Assembly (NCBI GenBank): GCA_004295565.1
Contig: AP019416.1
Span: forward strand, 4,934,084-4,998,083
Length of the DNA stretch: 64,000 bases
Direction of reading: 5' to 3'
Source: Vreelandella olivaria
GTDB lineage: Bacteria > Pseudomonadota > Gammaproteobacteria > Pseudomonadales > Halomonadaceae
Under the pieces are notes generated by a model. The model worked only from the letters and a program-made list of their open reading frames with translations, had not been told where the DNA came from and searched no databases. Positions 54,341-64,000 of this stretch are shown here, piece by piece (within the stretch, counting starts at the first letter, position 1; each line of letters starts with the position of its first letter). A program made the position numbers and the translations under genes.

Positions 54341-54769
54341 TCAGGGGTTGAATAAGCCACCCACGCTGATATTGGTTACATCACCCGTGACTTTATCGAC
54401 CACTCTAACGATGAGTTGGCCACCTTCATCGCGGACTACTACGCTAAATTCGCCACTATCAAATGCGCCTTCGGAAACTTCACCAGCCCCAACGTCACTG
54501 ATGAGTTGAGATATCAGCCGACTCTCAAGGCTTTGGATAAGTCTTTCGGTAGATGAGAGCGACTCAATACCCCTGGCATTGGGATCCGTGTTTGTATCCT
54601 GCGACTGCGCTTTACCCAGTAAGTAGCTACCCATAAAGGGGTCGCCGCCAAAGGAGGGGTTTATAGGTGTATAAATCAGCTCCCCTGCGTTTGCGTTTAG
54701 GGTTAGCGTGCTGGCCAGGATGGTGGTTACCAGAGCACCGCCAGCTGTTATTTTGAGTATGTTTTTCAT
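54341..54769 (-). CDS. csgF: Curli assembly factor CsgF
   Basis: 142 residues, intact. Signal peptide ends NANA; mature GELIYTPINPSFGGDPFMGS, the segment that inserts into the CsgG pore in E. coli. SVVVRDEGGQLIVRVVDKVT follows. Its ATG overlaps the csgE stop by one base. Confidence 0.9.
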   Translation of the reverse strand: MKNILKITAGGALVTTILASTLTLNANAGELIYTPINPSFGGDPFMGSYLLGKAQSQDTNTDPNARGIESLSSTERLIQSLESRLISQLISDVGAGEVSEGAFDSGEFSVVVRDEGGQLIVRVVDKVTGDVTNISVGGLFNP

Positions 54770-55290
54770 TAACGTAGCTCCTCTTTTCCCAGGTCTTTGT
54801 CAGAGGTAAGCGCAGAGGCTAGCTGTTGGCGTAGCAGCGCTTCTTCGACGGTTTGCACGGCTTCCCCAGCGGCACGATCGGCTTCATTGATCCTGGGGGA
54901 GAGCTGTGTACGGAAATACATACGATTGCCTTCCATCACCCATATTTGGCTACCCCAGCGCGCATCAGGGCGCTCATTGATAGTGATAGTGGCATTGCCA
55001 ATAATCATGTTATCCATTGCCCGCTGGCTAAAGGCTCGGTAGAAGGTTTTACCGGCCATGGTGATTGTTCTATCTACCATGACGCCGGTTAGCTCACTCC
55101 CTCCGTTAGCGCTGCCTTGCACTTCAGGCCCATCAGGACTGGAGAGCTGATTAATGGCGTCAATCGCTTCTTGTTCGTTGGCAGGTAATGCATTGGTTGG
55201 GGTTGCTGGCTCGTTAGCTAATGCTAAAGATGACCCTATCCATACCGCCATTAAGAAAACATTGATGGATAAACGGTTCATTGATGACAT
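54769..55290 (-). CDS. csgE: Curli assembly chaperone CsgE
   Basis: 173 residues (or 170 from the second Met at 55281). Signal peptide ends LALA. Core motifs ELTGVMVDRTITMAGKTFYR, ATITINERPDARWGSQIWVM and NRMYFRTQLSPR match CsgE, the periplasmic cap and gate of the CsgG channel. A low-complexity acidic linker precedes the core and makes it longer than E. coli CsgE. Intact. Confidence 0.88.
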   Translation of the reverse strand: MSSMNRLSINVFLMAVWIGSSLALANEPATPTNALPANEQEAIDAINQLSSPDGPEVQGSANGGSELTGVMVDRTITMAGKTFYRAFSQRAMDNMIIGNATITINERPDARWGSQIWVMEGNRMYFRTQLSPRINEADRAAGEAVQTVEEALLRQQLASALTSDKDLGKEELR

Positions 55291-55308
55291 GACAGTTACC
55301 CTTGCGCA

Positions 55309-56007
55309 TTAGCGCGAACGATGTCGTTGAAGACTGCGTGCGGTCTCAATATTGGGCAGAATCGGGCCCAGATTCTGATGAATCCAATTGAGCGCTTGAA
55401 TGCGGTTGTGAACGTTAATTTTGCGAAAAATGTTGTAAAGGTGTGACTTTACGGTGTGTTCACTAACAAACAGTTTTTCGGCTATTTGTTGATTTGAAGA
55501 GCCTGCACTAAGCAGGGAAATAATTTCCATTTCTCGGTTAGTGAGGCCGCAGGCGGGGCGAAAGGCATTACTCTGGTATTTGCGATAGAACAGAATCAAA
55601 CGCGCCATCAAATCCCGTGACATCCACAGCTCTCCTTCGAGTAGCGCGGTTATGCCTTTACAGATGACCTCAAGGCTTTCATTACGATAAAACACGCCTT
55701 TTAGCTGTGCGCATGAGAGCGCTTCAAGGGCGTGATCCATATCGTGAATGTTAAAGGCGGCCAGGGGAGTTTTAGTGAGTGTATCGGGTAATTTATCTTG
55801 CCATTCGGGCAGTGCATCAATGCCTATATGATCACTATCAATAAGAATCAAGATATTGCCGGAAGCGGAAATGGGTAGCGCCGCGTGGGGGGAGTGGATA
55901 CTAATTTGGCAACCGGTGTGCTTGTTCAAGTATTCAGCGAACAGCTGGACTTGGGGACTTTTTTCGGTAACGACATACACCGTTCCGGTAGACTTTTCCT
56001 GCGACAT
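55309..56007 (-). CDS. csgD: LuxR-type regulator CsgD
   Basis: 232 residues, intact, starting at the ATG at 56007 (MSQEKSTGTVYVVTEKSPQV) with GAGGG upstream. The N-terminal receiver-like domain lacks an obvious phospho-acceptor pattern, as in E. coli CsgD. The C-terminal helix-turn-helix is GLTNREMEIISLLSAGSSNQ to SEHTVKSHLYNIFRKINVH. 18 bases upstream of csgE on the same strand. Expected to activate csgBA. Confidence 0.83.
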   Translation of the reverse strand: MSQEKSTGTVYVVTEKSPQVQLFAEYLNKHTGCQISIHSPHAALPISASGNILILIDSDHIGIDALPEWQDKLPDTLTKTPLAAFNIHDMDHALEALSCAQLKGVFYRNESLEVICKGITALLEGELWMSRDLMARLILFYRKYQSNAFRPACGLTNREMEIISLLSAGSSNQQIAEKLFVSEHTVKSHLYNIFRKINVHNRIQALNWIHQNLGPILPNIETARSLQRHRSR

Positions 56008-56089
56008 TTGGGTGCCCTCGTGGAAAGAAAGAGTGAGCGGGTAGCAAGAGAAGTGTTGACCATAAGATGCTTTTCGTAAAGTTTTGTTA

Positions 56090-56215
56090 CTAATTATTTT
56101 CTTATTTTGAGGATTGTATTTCATTTTTTAAAATTTTATATAAAAACAATAATTTAAAAATAATTATGAGTTTTATAATTATTTATCATTAGATACATTT
56201 AATAACATTTTGCTG
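56090..56215 (-). promoter_or_regulatory. Very AT-rich region upstream of csgD
   Basis: About 125 bases made mostly of A and T (runs such as TTTAAAATTTTATATAAAAA) in the csgD-rdgB gap, in sharp contrast to the surrounding genes. It is the likely promoter and silencer-binding region for csgD (H-NS or MvaT type); no single -10/-35 pair can be picked with confidence. Confidence 0.45.
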
Positions 56216-56273
56216 GCTTTTGATACGTTCTTTGAGCGCGTAAACTAATGCTCTACTGTTAGGAGTACATACC

Positions 56274-56881
56274 ATGGCCGCCGTCAATACCCTTGTTCTT
56301 GCCAGTGGCAATTCGGGAAAATTAAGAGAATTCAATCAATTACTTTCACCTTTGGGCTTCGATGTTCGCCCCCAGGCAGACTTTGGTGTTACCGAGGTGG
56401 AAGAGACGGGGCTAACCTTCGTCGAAAATGCCCTGTTAAAAGCGCGTGAAGCGAGCCGCGTTAGTGGATTGCCGGCATTAGCTGACGATTCGGGGCTGGA
56501 AGTGGACGCACTGAACGGCGCCCCCGGTATCTATTCCGCCCGGTATGGCGGTGAGCCCAGGAGCGATGAGAAAAATAATCAAACGTTGTTAACCGCGTTA
56601 AGTGACTATGCGGAAGGCCAGAGAAGCGGCCGTTACTGGTGCGTGCTGGTTTATTTGCGTCACCCGAAAGATCCAGTGCCGGTCATTGTGCAGCGCAGTT
56701 GGGAAGGCGAGATTCTTGCTCATCCCCGAGGTAAGGAGGGGTTTGGCTATGACCCGCTTTTTGGTTACCTGATCAGGGTATGAGTGTTGCCGAACTGCCC
56801 AGCGAAAGTAAAAATCGCCTTAGTCATCGTGGTCGTGCGCTGCAAGGCTTGGTTGAGCTGCTGAAGGTGGCGCATGGCTGA
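56274..56881 (+). CDS. rdgB: dITP/XTP pyrophosphatase RdgB, one frameshift
   Basis: About 202 residues; removes deaminated purine nucleotides. [60 protein letters not shown] and GFGYDPLF are the family motifs. A missing base in T5 56757-56761 causes a false stop; repair gives [20 protein letters not shown] and ends LKVAHG. Overlaps hemW by 8 bases. Confidence 0.93.
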
Positions 56882-58057
56882 TACGCTGCCGCCGTTATCA
56901 CTCTATATCCATACGCCTTGGTGTGTCCGTAAATGCCCGTACTGTGATTTCAATTCTCATGAGCCGGGGACGCATGGTTTTACGCCTCGGGATTTACCTG
57001 AAGCCGCTTATCTTGATGCGTTGTTACAAGACCTGGATAACGATCTAGTCCTCGCGGCTGGGCGGGAAATTCAGACTATCTTTATCGGCGGTGGGACACC
57101 CAGCCTGCTGTCGCCCGCTTTTTATGACCAATTATTAAAAGCGATCAACGCCCGTTTGCCCTTCGCCAATGGTATAGAGATTACCTTAGAGGCAAATCCA
57201 GGCACCACTGAGCAAGAGCGTTTCATTGGTTACCGAAAAGCGGGCATTAACCGTCTCTCGCTGGGTATTCAAAGTTTTCAGCCCGATCAACTGCATACAC
57301 TAGGCCGTATTCATAGCGGTGATGAAGCGATTACTGCGGTGGCGCAGGCTCGCCAGGCGGGTTTTAGCAACATTAATATTGACCTTATGCACGGTTTGCC
57401 CGACCAAACGCCTCAATTGGCACTGGATGATATTAACCAAGCGCTGGCGTTGGCACCTGAACATCTCTCCTGGTATCAGTTGACCCTTGAGCCTAATACC
57501 GTCTTTCACTCTCACCCTCCGGTGCTGCCTGAGGAGGAGGCGCTTTGGGATATTCAGGACAAGGGACATCAGCTTTTGGAGCAGGCGGGTTTCAAGCGTT
57601 ACGAGATTTCGGCTTACGCTAATGGCAATCATCAAAGCCGCCATAACCTTAACTACTGGCAGTTTGGTGACTACCTCGGTATTGGCGCGGGTGCCCATGG
57701 CAAGCTTAGCTATATTGACGAAAATGGGCAGTGGCGCATTGAACGGCGCTGGAAAACCCGCCAGCCAGACGCTTATTTAAAGCGCACGGGCGATCTGCGT
57801 GGCTTTATAGCGGGTAAACAGCTTATAAACGTCGATGAGCTGCCGTTGGAGTTCGCCATGAATGCACTACGGCTTACTGACGGGGTTGCCTTGGATACAT
57901 GGAGAGCCAACACCGGACAGGCTCCTGCAATGTTACTTGCGTGTTTACAATCCGCCGAGAAAAAGGACTTTTGATGCAAATGCCCGAAAAACTGCGTGCA
58001 TCCCCTCAAGGTCTATTATTCTTGAATGAGTTGCTAACCTTGATCAGTGATGATTGA
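56874..58057 (+). CDS. hemW: Heme chaperone HemW (CPO-like radical SAM), one frameshift
   Basis: About 394 residues. Radical SAM cysteines in TPWCVRKCPYCDFNSH; IFIGGGTPSLLSP, NRLSLGIQSFQPDQLHTLGR and INIDLMHGLPDQT follow. It has the HemW-type Cys-x3-Cys-x2-Cys spacing without the extra N-terminal region of HemN. A missing G near 57966 ends the frame early; repair gives EKKGLLMQMPEKLRASPQGL and the true end at 58057. Confidence 0.92.
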
Positions 58058-58103
58058 TTAGCGATGAATAAAAGGTGTTTCGAACATAAACAAGGAGTGA
58101 GCA

Positions 58104-58778
58104 ATGCGTATTTCTCGACTACTGACACCGCTGGCGGCCGCTATTCTACTGGCGGGTTGTGCCACATCGGATCCTTATGGTGGCCAAACGCAGCGCTCCA
58201 GCACCGCGATGGGCACTGGGATTGGTGCCGCCGTAGGTGCAGCGGCGGGTGCCCTTTCTGGCGATGGCAGCACTAGCCGACGCGACCGTGCATTGATCGG
58301 CGCCGCCGTAGGTGCTGCAGCCGGTGCTGGCATTGGTGTCTATATGGATCGCCAAGAGCAGCAGTTACGTGAAAACCTGGAAGGTTCGCGCATTGAGATC
58401 GATCGCCGTGGCGACGATATCGTGCTTAATATGCCTAGCGGCGTGACCTTTGGCTTTGATTCTGCCGACCTTACCAGCGAAGCACGCAGCTCTCTTAATG
58501 AAGTCGCTAATGTTCTTACCCAGTATCAGGATACCCGCGTTAATATTGCAGGTCATACCGATAGCACCGGTGATGCGAGCTATAACCAGCGTTTGTCGGA
58601 GCGACGCGCTCAGTCCGTGGGTAACTACTTAACCCAGAACGGCGTTTCATCTTCGCGCCTTAACACCACTGGGTATGGCGCTACCCAGCCAGTTGCCAGT
58701 AATGACAATGAACAGGGCCGCGCTCAGAATCGCCGGGTAGAAATTACGCTAACTCCCACTGGCGATGGTCAGCGCTAA
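58104..58778 (+). CDS. OmpA family lipoprotein with glycine zipper (YiaD-like)
   Basis: 224 residues, intact. Lipobox LLAGC with Cys at 19. Glycine-zipper stretches GTGIGAAVGAAAGALSGDGS and ALIGAAVGAAAGAGIGVYMD suggest membrane insertion. The C-terminal OmpA peptidoglycan-binding domain has TFGFDSADLTSEARSSLNEV, NIAGHTDSTGDASYNQRLSE and RAQNRRVEITLTP. Likely outer-membrane anchor to the cell wall. Followed by a strong terminator. Confidence 0.9.
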   Translation: MRISRLLTPLAAAILLAGCATSDPYGGQTQRSSTAMGTGIGAAVGAAAGALSGDGSTSRRDRALIGAAVGAAAGAGIGVYMDRQEQQLRENLEGSRIEIDRRGDDIVLNMPSGVTFGFDSADLTSEARSSLNEVANVLTQYQDTRVNIAGHTDSTGDASYNQRLSERRAQSVGNYLTQNGVSSSRLNTTGYGATQPVASNDNEQGRAQNRRVEITLTPTGDGQR

Positions 58779-58811
58779 TAATACGTCTCTTAACCTGGCT
58801 ATTACCTATCC

Positions 58812-58844
58812 AAGCCCGCTATGCTCACATAGCGGGCTTTTTTC
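58812..58844 (+). terminator. Terminator after the OmpA-like lipoprotein gene
   Basis: Perfect 12-bp stem AAGCCCGCTATG / CATAGCGGGCTT with loop CTCA, then TTTTT. Strong intrinsic terminator. Confidence 0.88.
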
Positions 58845-58866
58845 ATTCACTTGTCGATGAGTCTTC

Positions 58867-59710
58867 ATGCTCTCTTATCAACATGCCTACCATGCCGGTA
58901 ATTTTGCGGATGTACATAAACATCTAACGCTGTATGCGGTGATGGACTACTTGTTACGTAAAAGAACAGCCATTACATATGTGGATACTCACGCTGGGCG
59001 AGGACTCTATCCGCTAGATGCCCAGGAGACGCAACGCTTGCAGGAGTACCGCGAGGGCATATGGCCGGTGTGGCAAGCCCGTGCTGGGGTTCGTGATTCG
59101 CTACTTAACGCGTGGCAAGCAGCGCTATCAAGCGCTCAACCCGTGCCAGAGGCACTGACCCACTATCCAGGCTCTCCTTGGTGGCTGAGTTATTCTCTAC
59201 GCGAGCAGGATCAACTGCGGCTGTTTGAGCTGCACCCTGGCGAGCATGAGCAGCTAAGCACCCAGGGGTTATCGCCACATGCACAACGTGTGTTTGGTGA
59301 CGGTTTAACGGGCCTAACAGCGATGCTGCCTGTCACATCGCCACGCTTGTGTGTGCTTATTGATCCTAGCTACGAGCGTAAAGTGGAGTATCAGGAAGTT
59401 GCCGAGGCAGTGGCTTATACGCTGAATAAAGCGCGCCATGGGGTGGTATTGATTTGGTACCCGCTGTTACCTGCAGGCCATCATCACACGCTTCTAAGTA
59501 GCCTCAAGGAGAGTGGAATTCGCAAAATATGGCGCAGCGAGCTGCTGTTGCGCGAACCTGGCGAGCAGGCTCACGGCATGTTTGGTAGCGGTATGCTGGT
59601 GATTAATCCGCCCTGGGGCTGGATGAACGCCTGGCAGCGGTGATGACGGAAATTACCCCGCTATTCGGTGCAAAAAGTCGCTATCAGGCGGACTGGTGGG
59701 TGGGGAGTAG
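58867..59710 (+). CDS. rlmJ: 23S rRNA (adenine(2030)-N6)-methyltransferase RlmJ, two frameshifts
   Basis: About 281 residues. MLSYQHAYHAGNFADVHKHL, YVDTHAGRGLYPLD, and the catalytic-type LIDPSYERKVEYQEVAEAV are diagnostic. Two missing G near 59613 and 59702-59705; repair gives INPPWGLDERLAAVMTEITP and a short natural end DWWVGE at 59710, close to the E. coli length of 280. Converges on mnmE. Confidence 0.92.
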
Positions 59711-59729
59711 TTGTAGTAACGAAACGGCC

Positions 59730-61099
59730 CTATTTGCCGATACAAAAACTGCCGAAAATCTCGCCCAGTAGATCATCGGCGCTGAATTCGCCGGTGATCT
59801 CGCCTAATGCCTGTTGGGCATCACGCAAATCTTCCGCCAGCAGTTCGCCAGCGCCGTAGCCACTTAGTTGAGCCTGTCCGGTCGTAAGCGCCGTCATTGC
59901 TCTATCCAGGGCATCAAGATGTCGCCGTCGCGCGGAGAAGCGACCTTCCGTCGTCGCGGTATAGCCCATCACCTCTTTTAAATGCGCTTTTAAGTTATCC
60001 ACACCCTCGCCCGTTTTGGCAGATAAGCGCACGGTAGGTGGCGTTGTGGATAAATCTAAACCAGCGGGTTCTGCGCTGGTATCAATCTTATTGCGCACGA
60101 GTGTCAAGCGCTGCTGATCAGGGAGACGAGCGACGAACTCGGGCCAGATAGCCATAGGGTCGGTGGAAGCCGTGGTGCTGGCATCAACGAGTAGCAGTAC
60201 CCGGTCAGCTTTCTCTATCTCGGCCCAGGCACGTGCGACACCAATTTTCTCAACCGCATCGGGCGTATCGCGCAAACCAGCGGTGTCGATGATATGCAGC
60301 GGCATGCCGTCGATATGAATATGCTCACGGAGAACATCCCGGGTAGTCCCTGCAATATCGGTCACAATGGCGGTATCTTGCTCAGTGAGTGCATTAAGCA
60401 GACTCGACTTACCCGCATTGGGTCTTCCCGCGATAACCACGCTCATCCCTTCACGGAGCAGGGCGCCTTGGCCTGCTGCCTGACGAACGTCGCTCAGCGC
60501 TTGCTGAACACTGCTTAAATGTTGGGCAACATGGCCGTCAGCAAGGAAGTCGATCTCCTCTTCGGGGAAGTCGATCGCCGCTTCAACGTAGACGCGTAGC
60601 TCTATCAAACGCTCCACCAGTGCAGAGACACGCTTTGAGAACTCGCCCTGCAGTGAGCGTACGGCGTTCTCTGCCGCTGAGCGTGATGTGGCATCGATAA
60701 GGTCTGCGATGGCTTCTGCCTGGGCCAGGTCGAGCTTATCGTTCAAAAACGCCCGTTCTGAAAACTCACCTGGCCGGGCCAGGCGAGCCCCTAATGCCAC
60801 GCAGCGCTCCAGCAACATATCCATAATAATCGGGCCGCCGTGTCCCTGGAGTTCCAGCACGTCCTCGCCGGTAAACGAGTGGGGGCCATTGAAGAACAGG
60901 GCGAGACCCTCATCAATGCTGCCCTCCGTGCCTTGAAAGGGGCCGTAGTGGGCGTATCGCGGGGCAGGGCAATGCCCAACCATGGCCTGAGCGATTTCGC
61001 GGCAGGCAGGCCCAGAGACGCGGATAATGCCCACGCCACCGCGTCCAGGGGGGTTGCCAGCGCCGCAATGGTGTCAGGTGTATAGAGGCGTTCGGCCAT
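59730..61099 (-). CDS. mnmE: tRNA modification GTPase MnmE (TrmE), one frameshift
   Basis: About 456 residues; works with MnmG on U34. The start [17 protein letters not shown] is followed by a missing base in G6 61048-61053; repair gives [16 protein letters not shown]. GTPase motifs: [43 protein letters not shown] and RNKID. C-terminal FCIGK includes the catalytic cysteine. Confidence 0.94.
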
Positions 61100-61170
61100 G
61101 GTGAATCTCTTTTAAATTGGCAGGTAACGAAATTGATCGGCCTAGTGTGAATTTTTCGGTCTTAAAACGC

Positions 61171-61197
61171 CAGACCCCCGCTCGAGGCGGGGGTCTG
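61171..61197 (-). terminator. Terminator between yidC and mnmE
   Basis: Perfect 11-bp stem CAGACCCCCGC / GCGGGGGTCTG with loop TCGAG, 23 bases after the yidC stop. No long T run; may be partial. Confidence 0.7.
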
Positions 61198-61220
61198 AAG
61201 GCGCTAATTAAAACGGCGGG

Positions 61221-62908
61221 CTATTTGGTTCTCATGCCTTTGCCGATACTCGGATCATTTTCGATTTTACGTGTAATGTAGTACTGCTGCGCCACCGAAA
61301 TGATGTTGTTGACCACCCAGTAGATGACCAGACCGGCCGGGAACCACAGGAAGAAGAAGGTAAAGATGATGGGGAGCATCTTCATTATCTTCGCCTGCAT
61401 TGGATCTGGTGGTGTTGGGTTCAGCATCTGCTGCACGAACATCGAAATGCCCATCAGAATCGGCAGAATGAAGTACGGATCCTTCACCGATAGATCCTGA
61501 ATCCAGAAGATAAACGGCGCATGCCGCAATTCAACCGACTCCAGCAGCATCCAGTAGAGAGCGATGAAGACAGGCATTTGAATCACAATAGGTAGACAGC
61601 CCCCAGCGGATTGATCTTCTCCTTCTGGTAGAACTTCATCATCTCTTGCGACATTTTCTGCCGGTCGTCGCCATACATCTCTTTCAGGCGCTGCATTTCC
61701 GGGCCGAGTTTACGCATCCTGCCCATGGATTTGTAAGCTTTGGCAGAGAGCGGGAACAGTACCGTTTTAACCAGTACGGTTAACAGAACAATTGACCAAC
61801 CCCAGTTACCGACAATGTCGTGGATGTGATCCAATAGCCAAAACAGCGGGTTAGCAATAAACCACAGCCAGCCATAATCCACGGTTAATTGCAGGTTGGG
61901 AGCGACTTGCTCCAGATAATCCTGCACCTTCGGGCCCATGTAAAGTGTGGCACCCAGCGTCGCTTCACTATCGGCTGCGATAGAGCTGGTGGGGCCAGCA
62001 AAGGCCACTACGTTACGGTCACTGGAGTCAGTGGTGACGTAGTAAAGGTTCTGTTGATCCTGCTGCGGTGCCCATGCGGATACAAAGTAGTGCTGGATGA
62101 TGGCTATCCAACCGCCTTGTGCTTCGCGGTTTTCAAATTTATGGCTTTGAATATCTTCGAAGTCGATCTTCTCGTAGCGCGCATCCGGCGTTGAGTAAGC
62201 TGCCCCCAAATAGGAGTTCATCCCCATTGAGACACCGCTTGATGGATCCGGGCTGTTATCGCGTGCCAACTGGCCGATAAAGCGCGCACTCACCGGTGCG
62301 TCGGTGTTATTGGCCAGGTAGTAATTGACGTTGACCGCATAGCTACCGCGCTCAAAGGTGAGACGTTTAATCACCTCAACGCCGTTAACGTCGGCGGTTA
62401 GATCAACGCTGAGTTCGTCATCGTTATCGCCTAAACGATACTCGGAGTTTTCAGGTGTGAATGCGATACGGCTAGCTTGGCCATCGAGCTGAAGACCTGA
62501 GCGAGCCACGTAGCTACGGCTGCTGTTATCCGATAACAGCACGTAGTTACGGTCTGAATCTAGGGAGAGCTTGTGCTGCGGTAACGCGGCATAAACAATG
62601 TCGCCGCCGTGTGGATCAATACGCACATCGAGGACGTCAGTGGTCACGGCAATAAAGTCGCGGCTGGATGTCTCGCTTTCGGTATCGGGAATACCTTCAC
62701 CTACCGCACTCTGCTGTGAAGACGTGCTTGGCACCGCTAAGCCGCCCTCTCCATCTTCAGCATTGCCAGGAGATGTGGAATTGCTGCGTTGCGTCGTTTC
62801 AGGCACTGAATCGTAATTCGGCTGCCCGTAATCCTGATTCCACTGGACGACTAGCAAGTAGGCGAGTACGGCTAGTGGAATCAGTAATAAAAGTCGTTTT
62901 ACGTCCAT
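61221..62908 (-). CDS. yidC: Membrane protein insertase YidC, one frameshift
   Basis: About 562 residues. [20 protein letters not shown] is the N-terminal helix; a large periplasmic domain of about 320 residues follows; the insertase core begins near [20 protein letters not shown] with [20 protein letters not shown] and ends [16 protein letters not shown] missing base in C5 61600-61604 splits it; repair gives [20 protein letters not shown]. No yidD gene is found in the 119-base gap to rnpA. Confidence 0.95.
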
Positions 62909-63027
62909 GAGGGTTCTGCCCGCTGGGTGGTGAACATGCTAATGGCGCAGTGTCATTTACTCGACTCTTGACACGAAAGCCTGCCAGTTGGCAGGCCGAG
63001 GTCGAGCGGCGAGGGGTGCACCAAAGG

Positions 63028-63426
63028 TCACGTGTCACGCTTAGGCGTTGGTACTGCTGACATCGCCTGTGCGTCACGCTGAAGTCGCTTCCACATGCCG
63101 TGTAACTGGCGATGCAAGGTGTCGTTATCGATATCCTGAACACCGCGTCGTGCAAGCACCACTATATCCACAGAGGGTAGTTGATGTTGACGAAGGCGAA
63201 CGGATTCTCTAACCAGACGCTTGAAACGGTTGCGATCTACGGCGCGTTTAACATTTTTCTTGCTGACCACTAGTCCAAGGCGGGGATGCCCCCGAGTACT
63301 CAGGCGAACTAACGCCATCATACCTTTGCCATGCACTTTTAGGTCGGCTTGCTCAAACACGTGACTAAAATCCCCAGCATTTAGTAACCGTAATTGCCGG
63401 GGAAAGCCTTGCTGCGGCACACGCAA
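63028..63426 (-). CDS. rnpA: Ribonuclease P protein component
   Basis: 132 residues, intact. LRLLNAGDFSHVFEQADLKV, LGLVVSKKNVKRAVDRNRFK and RLVRESVRLRQ carry the RNR RNA-binding motif. Seven bases separate it from rpmH. Confidence 0.95.
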   Translation of the reverse strand: MRVPQQGFPRQLRLLNAGDFSHVFEQADLKVHGKGMMALVRLSTRGHPRLGLVVSKKNVKRAVDRNRFKRLVRESVRLRQHQLPSVDIVVLARRGVQDIDNDTLHRQLHGMWKRLQRDAQAMSAVPTPKRDT

Positions 63427-63433
63427 TCCGAGA

Positions 63434-63568
63434 TCAGGCGCTCAGACGCTTGCGGCCCTTGGCACGACGACGTGCGAGGATGGCGCGACCGTTTTTGGTT
63501 GCCATACGAGCACGGAAGCCATGCGCGCGCTTGCGCTTGAGAACGCTAGGTTGAAAAGTGCGTTTCAT
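63434..63568 (-). CDS. rpmH: 50S ribosomal protein L34
   Basis: 44 residues: [20 protein letters not shown] to GRKRLSA, matching L34 in full. Start ATG at 63568. First gene of rpmH-rnpA-(yidC-mnmE). Confidence 0.97.
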   Translation of the reverse strand: MKRTFQPSVLKRKRAHGFRARMATKNGRAILARRRAKGRKRLSA

Positions 63569-63663
63569 AACTCGTTATTCCCACGTGGTTTAGGACGGAA
63601 AGTGAATTCCAAAAGCCCGGTCCAGTGAGGAACTAGCCGGGGAGATTCAATTCAAGACCGGAA

Positions 63664-63692
63664 ATTGTAGAGACTTCCTCTGCTGGGTGCAA
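63664..63692 (-). promoter_or_regulatory. Predicted promoter of rpmH-rnpA
   Basis: On the minus strand TTGCAC, a 17-base spacer, then TACAAT, about 95 bases upstream of rpmH. Close sigma-70 match and correct orientation. Confidence 0.7.
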
Positions 63693-63719
63693 TTTTTCCT
63701 TGCATAAAAGTGTTATCAC

Positions 63720-64000
63720 ACCTCAGCCAGCGTGCTTGATACGCTGAGAGTAGCCATTAATCAAGTCACTATTATTACTAGTAAGTAGTTCTAAACCTGT
63801 TGTTATTAATAGTGGGGATACTATTTGTGGATAAGTGTTTTTAAATATTATTTTTCAATGCTTTATAATTATAAAAAATCTGTGTGTAAGTCCCGTATAA
63901 GCCGTCCACAAGGTGTTGGGTAGATGTGATTAACCCTTGGGTAAGACACATATTTAATGGTTATCCCCGCCCCTCCACAGGGTTTTCCCATAGGCTCATG
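63720..64000. other. rpmH-dnaA intergenic region with DnaA box and AT-rich stretch (second origin candidate)
   Basis: No gene in 63569-64000 apart from the rpmH promoter. It has one perfect DnaA box at 63826-63834 (TGTGGATAA), partial ones near 63904 (GTCCACAAG) and 63961-63980 (TTATCC and TCCACA), and an AT-rich block at 63836-63880. In Pseudomonas the origin lies between rpmH and dnaA. The window stops before dnaA. Confidence 0.55.

Overview
The window is a chromosomal segment of a gammaproteobacterium, most likely Halomonas or a close relative (Halomonadaceae). This rests on the oriC-proximal gene order rpmH-rnpA-yidC-mnmE ... mnmG-rsmG-parA-parB-atpIBEFHAGDC-glmU-glmS, a crc-pyrE pair as in Pseudomonas-like bacteria, an NhaD-type Na+/H+ antiporter typical of halophiles, and acidic secreted proteins. 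The genus is inferred; no 16S or other species marker is present.

Layout. 1-10.1 kb is a catabolic island: a polyamine/opine-type ABC transporter and a three-subunit FAD/[2Fe-2S]/FAD amine dehydrogenase on the minus strand, two tandem LysR regulators, and a second, AT-richer block with a paralogous flavin oxidase and a family 3 binding protein. 10.1-31 kb holds housekeeping genes: crc, pyrE, trmL, rep, a YdcF-like gene between short direct repeats, a two-domain cytochrome c, an acetyltransferase, a two-component system, a CBS protein, nhaD, glmS, glmU, apbE, uppP, a cation-efflux protein and mgtE. 30-42 kb is the ATP synthase operon followed upstream by parB, parA, rsmG and mnmG. 41.9-42.4 kb is intergenic and dense in DnaA boxes. 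42.4-51.7 kb has glnHPQ, erpA, argC, a CLC-family channel, hemJ, thiD and hemL, plus a nested palindromic element. 51.7-56.1 kb is a complete curli (functional amyloid) locus, csgDEFG and csgBA, all on one strand. 56.3-63.6 kb has rdgB, hemW, an OmpA-like lipoprotein, rlmJ, mnmE, yidC, rnpA and rpmH. The window ends in AT-rich sequence with another DnaA box, where dnaA would be expected next.

How the genes work together. The left island would import and oxidise an amine- or opine-like compound. The centre is the classic origin-proximal growth cluster: energy conversion, chromosome partitioning, tRNA modification and cell-wall precursor supply. The region between mnmG and mnmE, which are neighbours in many relatives, holds about 17 kb of other genes including the curli biofilm module.

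Sequence quality. Around sixty single-base frame breaks occur, roughly one per kilobase, nearly all as one base missing from a homopolymer run, and they hit essential genes (atpD, atpG, glmU, yidC, mnmE). They are best read as sequencing or consensus errors, so split genes are annotated here as whole genes with the break positions given.
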